DNA of 64,000 nt from Lycium barbarum (Eukaryota; Streptophyta; Magnoliopsida; Solanales; Solanaceae), in NCBI RefSeq assembly GCF_019175385.1, contig NC_083341.1, positions 24,498,203-24,562,202 on the forward strand, given 5' to 3'. Positions 55,960 to 64,000 of the stretch are shown piece by piece. The first letter of the stretch is position 1; every line of letters begins with the position of its first letter. A program made the translations under genes and the position numbers. The notes beneath the pieces are model-generated. The model made no database searches, had not been told where the DNA came from, and worked only from the letters and a program-made list of their open reading frames with translations.

Positions 55960-57590
55960 CAATCAAACTTGTAAATCTGCTAATACTGTGAATGTGACAC
56001 GTAATGAAACAAGCGAGCCCATAGTAAATGTCGAACAAGACTCTGAAGAATATGAAGAGGACATGCAACCTGAAGAGTTAACTAAGGATTTTGAATATTT
56101 TGAGAATAAGACAAAACCAAATTTGGATGAAACAAAAACCATAAACTTGGGAGATTCAGAAACAGTGAGGGAAACAAGAATTAGCGTTCATTTAACTCCG
56201 TCACAAAGGGAAGATTTGATCAACCTTTTGAGACAATATATAGACGTGTTCGCATGGTCTTATGATGATATGCCGAGTCTAAGCACAGACATTGTTTCGC
56301 ATAAGTTGCCTATTGATCCATCTTGTCCTCCGGTAAAACAAAAGAAGAGAAACATTAAACCGGATTTGAGTTTAAAAGTCAAGGAAGAAGTATCCAAGAA
56401 ATTTGATGCAAAGGTCATTCGAGCTGCAAGGTATCCCACTTGGCTAGCCAATATCGTGCCTGTACCAAAGAAAGATGGCAAAGTCAGGGTATGCGTGGAT
56501 TATCGGGATCTCAACAAGGCTAGCCCGAAAGATGATTTTTCCCCTCCCAAATATTCACATACTTGTTGATAACTGTGCGAAGCATGAGTTGCAGTCATTC
56601 GTTAATTGCTTCGCAGGATATCAAAAAATTCTAATGGATGAAGAAGATGCTGAAAAAACGGCATTCATCACACCTTGGGGAGTATACTATTATCGAGTGA
56701 TGCCTTTTGGGCTCAAGAACGCGGGTGCCACCTATATGAGAGCCATGACTACCATTTTTCATGACATGATCCACAAGGAGATTGAAGTCTATATGGATGA
56801 TATCATCATCAAGTCACGAAAGAGTTCAGATCACTTGACGGATTTGAAGAAGTTCTTTGACAGGTTGAGACGATACAATTTGAAACTAAATCCCGCAAAG
56901 TGTGCATTTGGTATTCCTGCTGGGAAGCTGTTAGGTTTTATTGTGAGCATAAGAGGCATAGAATTGGATCCTTCGAAGATAAAGGCTATTCAAGACTTGC
57001 CTGCCCCAAAGAGTCGAAAGGACGTGATGAGCTTCCTCGGTCGTCTCAACTACATTAGTCGGTTCATAGCACAATCGACAATAATATGTGAGCCAATAAT
57101 CAAGTTATTGAGGAAGGATGCTGCTACCAAATGGACGGAAGATTGCCAACGAGCCTTTGAGCGGATCAAAGAATATTTGTCTAACCCGCCTGTTTTGGTG
57201 CCTCCAGAAGCCGGAAGACCTTTGTTATTATATTTGTCTGTGTCAACGAATGAATTTGGATGTGTGTTGGGACAACATGATGAAACGGGAAAGAAGGAGC
57301 AAGCGATATACTATTTGAGCAAGAAGTTCACACCTTATGAGGCCCGGTATACTTTGTTGGAATGCACCTGCTGTGCCTTGACTTGGGTTACACAAAAGTT
57401 GAGACATTATCTGTCTGCATATACTACTTATCTCATCTCAAGGATGGATCCACTCAAGTACCTCTTCCAGAAGCCTATGCCTACTAGGAAGTTAGCCAAA
57501 TGGAAAATTTTGCTAAGTGAGTTTGATATTGTATATGTTACCCAAAAAGACTGTCAAAGGGCAGGCAACAGCCGATCATCTTGCTGAAAA
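55960..57590 (+). pseudogene. E2 reverse transcriptase and RNase H
   Basis: RT motifs in order: SYDDMPSLSTDIVSHKLP, KKDGKVRVCVDYRDLNKASP, FPLPNIHILVDNC, AFITPWGVYYYRVMPFGLKN, the catalytic YMDD box (56790-56801), and KLNPAKCAFGIPAGKLLGFI. RNase H: DVMSFLGRLNYISRFIAQST, LLLYLSVSTNEFGCVLGQHD, KEQAIYYLSKKF, YTLLECTCCALTWVTQKLRH. Only two lesions are visible: one extra T near 56537 and one extra A near 57546. Both are in homopolymer runs, so sequencing or assembly error cannot be excluded. Confidence 0.87.
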
Positions 57591-58200
57591 TCCCGTAGAT
57601 GAAGAATACATGCCCCTTAAGACTTATTTTCCGGATGAAGAGGTGTTGTTTGTCGGAGAAGATATCTCAGAAGAATATCCAGGGTGGAGAATGTTCTTTG
57701 ATGGGGCTGCAAACTCTAAAGGAGTTGGCGTTGGAGCAGTCTTAATTTCGGAGTCAGGCCAGCATTATCCAATTTCAGCAAAGCTCAGGTTTCCGTGCAC
57801 CAACAATATGGCAGAATATGATGCTTGTATTCTTGGACTCAGAATGGCCGTTGATATGAACATACAAGAATTATTGGTTATAGGTGATTCTGACTTATTG
57901 ATTCATCAAGTACAAGGCGAATGGACCACTAAGAACATGAAGATACTTCCGTACCTGCATTGCGTGAAAGATCTGTGTAAGAGATTTATCAAGGTGGAAT
58001 TCAAACATGTCCCAAGGGCTCAAAATGAGTTCACTGATGCTTTGGCAACCTTGTCCTCTATGATTCAGCACCCGGAAAAGAATTACATAGATCCTATCAA
58101 GGTGAATATGCACGATCAACAAGCTTATTGTTTCTATGTAGATGAAGAACATGATGGAGAACCCTGGTATTATGACATTAAGAAGTATCTCAAGGCATAG
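57591..58200 (+). pseudogene. E2 second (archaeal-type) RNase H
   Basis: All expected acidic residues are visible: Asp in MFFDGAANSKGVGVG, Glu in NNMAEYDACILGL, Asp in VIGDSDLLIHQVQG and Asp in NEFTDALATLSS. The frame is open from 57517 to a TAG at 58198-58200 and then continues in the same frame into integrase, so a single base change separates them. Presence after the retroelement RNase H confirms the Tat lineage. Confidence 0.82.
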
Positions 58201-59413
58201 GACTACCCAGAAGGCATAACCAGTGTTCAGAAGAAAACACTTCGAAGGTTAGCAAACCATATTTTCCTAAATGGAGAAATCCTTTATAGGAGGACTCTAG
58301 ATTTAGGGCTGTTAAGGTGTGTTGATGCCAAAGAAGCGGTCAAGTTGATTGAAGAAGTGCATGGCGGTACATGTGGGCCTCATATGAATGGTTTTACTCT
58401 GGCTAAGAAAATTTTAAGAGCTGGCTATTTCTGGATGACTATGGAATCAGACTGCATTCGTTTTGTGCAAAAGTGTCATCGATGTCAGATTCATGGCGAC
58501 TTGATTCGAGTCCCACCAAATGAGTTAAATGTGACGAGTTCTCTGTGGCCATTCGCAGCCTGGGGCATGGATGTCATTGGTCCTATCGATCCTTCCGCAT
58601 CAAATGGACACAGGTTCATTTTGGTAGCCATCGACTATTTCACAAAATGGGTAGAAGCATCTTCGTACAAGTCAGTAACGAAGAAAGTGGTGGTAGACTT
58701 TGTTCGCAATAACATCATCTGTCGATTCGGAATCCCTGAGTCGATTATAACAGATAATGGAGCTAATCTTAATAGTGGTCTGATGCATGAGATTTGCGAA
58801 ACATTTAAGATTACTCATCGCAATTCCACCCCATACAGACCTCAGATGAATGGAGCAGTTGAAGAAACCAACAAAAACATCAAGAGAATATTGCGGAAGA
58901 TGATTGATAATTACCGGCATTGGCACGAAAAATTGCCTTTGGCCCTTCTCGGTTATCGCACCACTGTTAGGACTTCAACTGGGGCAACGCCTTACCTCTT
59001 GGTCTATAGGAAAGAGGCTGTGTTACCTGCAGAGGTGGAGATACTGTCTTTCAGAATTATCCAAGAAGTCGAGTTGAGTGATGCCAAGTGGGTACAAAAT
59101 CGATATGAACAGTTGATGCTCATTGATGAAAAAAGGCTGAATGCAGTTTGTCATGGGCAACTTTGTCATAACAGAATGGCTAAAGCTTTCAACAAGAAGG
59201 TAAGACCGAGGCAATTCAAACTGGGGCAATTGGTGTTGAAGCGCATATTCCCACACCAAGATGAAGCTAAGGGAAAAAGTTGCACCTAACTGGAAAGGGC
59301 CTTACATGGTTCATCGAATACTGACTGGAGGAGCATTAATTCTAGCAGAAATGGATGGCGAAGTGTGGCTGAAAGCTATCAATGCAGATGCCGTCAAGAG
59401 ATACTACGTCTAG
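58201..59413 (+). pseudogene. E2 integrase
   Basis: Intact HHCC finger (EVHGGTCGPHMNGF ... CIRFVQKCHRC) and complete catalytic triad: Asp 58570-58572 (GMDVIGPI), Asp 58753-58755 (ITDNGANL) and Glu 58861-58863 (NGAVEETNKN), giving the D,D-35-E spacing. The C-terminal region KVRPRQFKLGQLVLKRIFP is followed by a one-base insertion near 59276 in an A run. The GPY-type block (APNWKGPYMVHRILTGGAL ... VKRYYV, to TAG 59411-59413) continues in the next frame. It is the best preserved integrase in the window. Confidence 0.87.
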
Positions 59414-59474
59414 GAGCTTTTCATTTGTTTTATATGTAATATCTTGTAATGTCTTTATATGTAATGAAGCTACG

Positions 59475-59740
59475 GTCCCTCGACGGGATACATAAGAAAC
59501 CTGTATCGGGTTTGGGCTTTTAAGACAGAAATTTCCAAAAAAATTCCATTCGTTTATAACATGAACTACGCCTGACCTGATTCCCGCGGTGGGATACATA
59601 GGCGGCCTACATAGGCTTCGGTCACATTACTAGAAAACATGAATTTTATTTTTCCTTGTATGTTTTGAACTACGCTTGACCTGATTCCCTTAGTGGGATA
59701 CGTAGGCAGCCTATATCAGGCTCGGTCTCGTCATTTTAAA
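59475..59740. repeat. About 104-bp tandem repeat in E2 3' UTR
   Basis: GAACTACGCCTGACCTGATT-type units as in E1; one fewer clear unit than E1. Confidence 0.8.
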
Positions 59741-60321
59741 AGTTCAATATCCTCCTAGGCCAAAACTGGGACAATTTTAAGGGCATCATTGCAAGACGAC
59801 ATCGAGAGACGTAAAAGAGTATATGGTCATCAGACAAAGGAAAGACTTTGGAGAAAGAATGTTCGCTTTGTTTCACAATGTGTCACAGTTCAAGTTCAGC
59901 AAGAATTATTTATCACTATATACATTTTTTTTTATGCATATTTTCTTTTGAAATAATATGATTTTTAATCAAATAGTTTTATTAATTGGCCAAGACATAA
60001 GAAATAGGTGGAGGTTACAAGTCCAGACAAAGCTGGAAGCATGAAGCATCAAGAGTTGGATCTTCAAAGTCAACGCGAATCAACCCCCCCCCCCCCCCCC
60101 CCGAAACTTACAAATTTTCTTTGAGTACAGGTTTTTAAATTGCAGAAGCTGAAAATATGTAACGTTTACAGCCTCGCAAGGACTATGCGTCGAACGGTTT
60201 GAGTTTTCTTATAACATTTAGGAGAAATTATGCCTCCCAAGTGTCAATAATTCTCGAATTTACGATAAATTAATGCTTAAGTCTTACAAATGATTTTGCA
60301 AATGTATCGATGCACAAATAC

Positions 60322-60830
60322 TTTTTACTACTTTCAAATGCTTCGCATAAATGCTTTCCAATGCACTGCACATGCACTATTGCTTTCAAATGACCTGCAT
60401 AAATGCTCTCAAACGCATGGCATAGGCATCACACTATTACTTTCAAATGTCCTGCAAACGCACTGCATAAATGCTTTCGAACGCACCGCACATGAGTCGC
60501 ACCACTGTTTCCAAATGCACTGCACGCGCATAGCACTGCCGCTTTCAAACGCTCTGCATGAATGCTTTCAAATGCACCGCACATGCATTGCACCATATGC
60601 CTTCAAATGCTCTGCATAAATGCTTTCAAATACACTGCACATATATTGCAACGCTGCTTTCAAATGCACCGCACATGCATTGCATAACTGCCTTCAAATG
60701 CTTTGCATAAGAAACACCGCACACGCACTGCACAAATGCTTTTAGCCGCTTCGCATAAATGCTTTCAAACGCACACGCACCGCACAAATGCTTTAAAATT
60801 CACTGCACAAATGCTTTGCACCACGAATCA
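60322..60830. repeat. CTTTCAAATGC minisatellite in E2 3' UTR
   Basis: The same family of units as 24471-24795, but about 510 bp versus 325 bp in E1. Confidence 0.85.
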
Positions 60831-60837
60831 TGTTGGT

Positions 60838-61040
60838 TTGAAAAACCTCATTTTCATCAATCATTGGGTTTTAAAGAAAAACCTCATTATGCCGGCTTAG
60901 AAAGCCTCCTTTTCATAAATCATTCAGTTTAAATAACCTCATCTTCATATCTGGTTTAAGGCCTCATTTTCAGTAACCATCGCCAAAGGCATCATTCTCA
61001 TGAATCATCGGCCTAAAACCTCATTTGCATTAGCCTCAGC
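60838..61040. repeat. CCTCATTTTCAT tandem repeat in E2 3' UTR
   Basis: Degenerate units matching 24826-25105 in E1. Confidence 0.7.
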
Positions 61041-61578
61041 TTAGGCTATTTCACATCGCTTTACTTCCGATATTTATTTTACAGATTATTTTATCTAGTT
61101 TAAGTTTCGCAAGGCCTTTAGCGCAACGTGGAACTATTTCTTCGGCAGCGAACTGGGGCAATTTGTTGGGAAGGATAATTAGACTTCCCGACAAGGGTCA
61201 AGGGTCTACCTCGAATGCTCGTCTCTAACCCCAAATATTCCGCCTGCATTCCAACACATTCATATTTCAGAATTCTCAAGTTCGGTCATAATACCCAGTG
61301 TCATCATAATTCGACACTGGACAATAATTTCAAAAAATTCGCACCAATCGGGACTCGTTATTCATAGGTGTCGTAGTTATCCCAGAACTACACACGACCT
61401 GATTCTCGTGCAACCCGAGATATGTAGGCAACTCGGAGACCGGAGTTCGGCCACAATTCTCTCAAATTTTCTATACCCTTAATATCCCAAAATTCTTTTA
61501 GTCGGGACAAAATAGGCTACTAAGTCAACGTCTTTGCCCGAAAATTCTTTCATCATTACCGGTCAAAGAGGAACAAGT

Positions 61579-61730
61579 TGTTGACACCCAATTTTGTCCC
61601 GCCTTTCTTCACAAAATAGTTATTTGCGCTTCTAATATTTTTGATAATTTAATAATGATTATTTATATTTTTTTACAATTTAGCTTTTAATAATGTCGTC
61701 GTTTCCATTATCCAACTATAGTCATCGCCT

Positions 61731-61807
<77 letters not shown>

Positions 61808-64000
61808 TACCATTATTATTATGATTTGCATTATGATCACTTTTAACATTTTTTTATTTACCGTCTTATGCACACACGCATCGTATTTATTTTATGCAAT
61901 TAAAAAATAGCATTTATTTACAGTTAAAATTTAAAAATATTATCGCACGGCTATTACGACATCGTATAATTTTATTTAGTAATATATATTTTATAGCAAG
62001 TAATATTTTACCACACGTTAATATATAATTAATGGAAGCAGATCTTTTATTTAAATTTTGAAGCCAAAATTGTTTCTTTCATTCAGCCAATATTAGCCCA
62101 AATCCGAGCCCAATCAATCCACAAATATTTTCGGACCAGTCCATAAATAATCAGCCCACCATTCGTTGAAACCTACCCGAACCGACCCAGCCCACACCCG
62201 TTTGAACTGACCCGGCCCATATCTGTTTTATCACTTCAGTTGCCCTAAACCCTACACGAATTCATCCGCGCCGCTCTTTCACTTCTCTTCCTCTTTCTCT
62301 CTCTCCGACACAAACAGCAAAATGCGCAGAGGCTTTCATGAGTACAGGCCATGCATGGCCATTTGGGGGAAAGAAATTAATGATCTCGTCCTTCCCTCTT
62401 CATAATTTCAGCCGTTGAAGAGTTGTTTTTGTTTTCTTCCCCTCCCCTCTGCTTTCGATCTGAAACCATTTTAATGTGTTTCGTCCATTTGTGAGTTTGA
62501 ATACTCACTTGTGATTGGTTGTTCAAACATTGGAGGAATTTTTCCCTCCATTTCTACTGACCCCTCACTAAAACGAAGAGCGAATTTAGGGTTTTCGGGG
62601 TTCTATATAAAGAACCCCACCCCCAGTGTCGAAGAATCTTTGGGAATACTGAAATTTTCGACTTAAAACTTTAAAACTTAGTCTGGTATTTTATCAGAAC
62701 TCCAATTTTCAGTGGCATTTCGATCGAGTCTAATTTTAGTTTTGTTCTTCTTTTTTCATTGCGGTCGAGCGTTCGAGGGTATATCGGAGACTCAAACCCC
62801 CTGTTCACTGCACCCGAAGAAGGTCGGTAAACATCCCCTTTATTTATTTATCAGTGAATTAAGTATTTTCTGTTTGTGTTATGTGTTTATGTGCTTTATA
62901 TGCTTGTTAGTTAACTGAGATTAGTCTAATAGTTGTTAATGTTAATAGATGTTATGTTATTTTCTGCTTAGATTAGGTTTATGAAGTTTCATCTATGTCC
63001 AGCATATAAATTAGTCAGATAGTTGGCCTTAATATGGTCTTTCTGAGTCAGTTTTGTTGTAATATTGCTTGTAAACTACCTTGCTGGCATCTCATGGTTA
63101 AGGTGTTAAAATGACTGATTTAGTTTCCTTGCACTCATATGAAATGAGTAGTGGATAATTAGTTCTATCATATCCCATATTGCTTAAATTTCTTAACTGC
63201 TGGCCTGCTTCTCTGCCATCCATGTGTATTTACCTTGACTTAGGGCTTGTTAGTGTAGCATCACCTCTTTAAGTAACATCTAAGTAGGTCTCACTTGAAT
63301 CATGTGTTAGCATTAAGGGTCTGTTGCCTTGCAGCTATGAAGTGCAATGCTTCTTCTTTGTTTTACCCCATTTGTGATATAAGAAAAATGATCTTATAGT
63401 AGTCTTTTGACCTTGATTCAGAATCTTTCATTGGTTATGTATAGGAGGGGTCCAAAACCATGCTTAGATCATTTTAGGCTAGTCTATAATTATCTCTGTG
63501 TTGTCTGCATATTGGAAGGAGTTAGACTTGAGTATATGCTCTCTGTGCAAAAAAATGATTTAGAGTTATTTCTTTTTATTTCCTTTTGAACTTGACTATG
63601 CTTATGTGTGAAATCTGAGAAGACTGAGCATGTTGATTATACCATGTATACACCACTGTCTATGATTGCTGGTCCCTCCTGTTAAGCCATGACTAAAGTG
63701 TAGAGTGAGTTATATGTGTGTGTTTGCAGTTGGTGTGAGCCATAAATGTTGTTTGATGTGTCCAAAATGTATGTCCTTGAATCATGACAGTCCTTTTTCA
63801 AGTTCTGTAATCTCAATTACATGTGACTTGTCTCCTATATGTTAGAATAGAGCTGGAATCATCTCTAAATGCTCTCTGAATCTTGGTCCTATCATGCTTG
63901 ATTTCTACTCCTTCTTGACAATGGTCTGATCCTGAATATGCATATAGTTGTGTCCATCCCATGTATGATCCTGTCTCTTTGCATTTTAGCTTGCCTACTC
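61579..64000 (+). repeat. E2 3' LTR, cut by the window end
   Basis: Matches the first 2.4 kb of 46158-50853 with scattered substitutions. The microsatellite differs: it has a TCA run where the 5' LTR has only TTA. TATA candidate at 62603-62612. Confidence 0.9.

Larger units (their letters stand above)
59414..61578 (+). other. E2 3' untranslated region
   Basis: Non-coding. Same order of repeat arrays as E1, plus a 19-base C run at 60084-60102 where E1 has CCTCCCCC. Ends with the PPT AAAGAGGAACAAGT (61565-61578). Confidence 0.8.
46158..64000 (+). mobile_element. E2: second Ogre-like element, runs off the right edge
   Basis: The 5' LTR is 46158-50853; the 3' LTR starts at 61579 and is cut by the window end. 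PBS, gag, protease, RT, both RNase H domains, integrase, the 3' UTR repeats and the PPT align with E1. Differences from E1: ORF1 is missing, the protease-RT intron is absent, and the LTR middle is unrelated. The pentamer before the LTR is ATGAC (46153-46157); the matching one lies outside the window. Catalytic residues of RT, the second RNase H and integrase look intact, but several stops and one-base shifts interrupt the frames. Confidence 0.9.

Overview
The window looks like a retrotransposon-dense, gene-poor stretch of a dicot nuclear genome, most probably Solanaceae. The basis is AT-rich spacer full of MITE families, Ty3/gypsy elements of the Tat/Ogre group, and stacked insertions. I see no intact host protein gene, no rRNA or tRNA gene and no CRISPR array. 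Species cannot be fixed from the sequence alone.

Layout. (1) 1-3080: spacer with a small MITE (1337-1547), a long-TIR foldback element (1554-2033), a CACTA-type terminus (to 2681) and a Ty1/copia RNase H relic (2682-2985). (2) E4, 3081-7213: a minus-strand Tat-like element with 691-bp LTRs and a perfect 5-bp TSD, deleted internally to a broken gag plus an integrase tail. (3) 7214-8430: spacer and the left piece of a MITE split by E3. (4) E3, 8431-39237: a minus-strand Tat-like element with gag-pro-pol at 38465-33298 and, on the opposite strand, an intron-bearing accessory ORF (aORF, 9570-32109). E3 is split by (5) E1, 9757-29464: a plus-strand Ogre-like giant element with LTRs of about 3.8-4.0 kb, ORF1, gag, pro, an intron, RT, two RNase H domains, integrase and a repeat-rich 3' UTR. 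(6) 39238-46157: spacer with nested MITEs and a palindromic tandem repeat. (7) E2, 46158 to past the right edge: a second Ogre-like element, less damaged than E1.

Insertion order: a MITE was hit by E3, E3's aORF was hit by E1, and a Stowaway MITE then hit E1's 5' LTR. Removing E1 plus one target-site copy restores the aORF frame. Every polyprotein carries stops or frameshifts, so all elements are annotated as pseudogenes.

Most informative comparisons: E1 keeps a 178-bp GT-AG intron between protease and RT, whereas E2 lacks exactly that segment, as expected if E2 descends from a spliced RNA. E2 has also lost ORF1, with about 500 bp of unrelated DNA in its place. E1 and E2 share coding regions and LTR ends but have largely different LTR middles. 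Both carry an in-frame TGA at the same protease codon. E3's aORF has its own TATA box and four introns, and its module is bracketed by a direct repeat of the PPT-adjacent segment.
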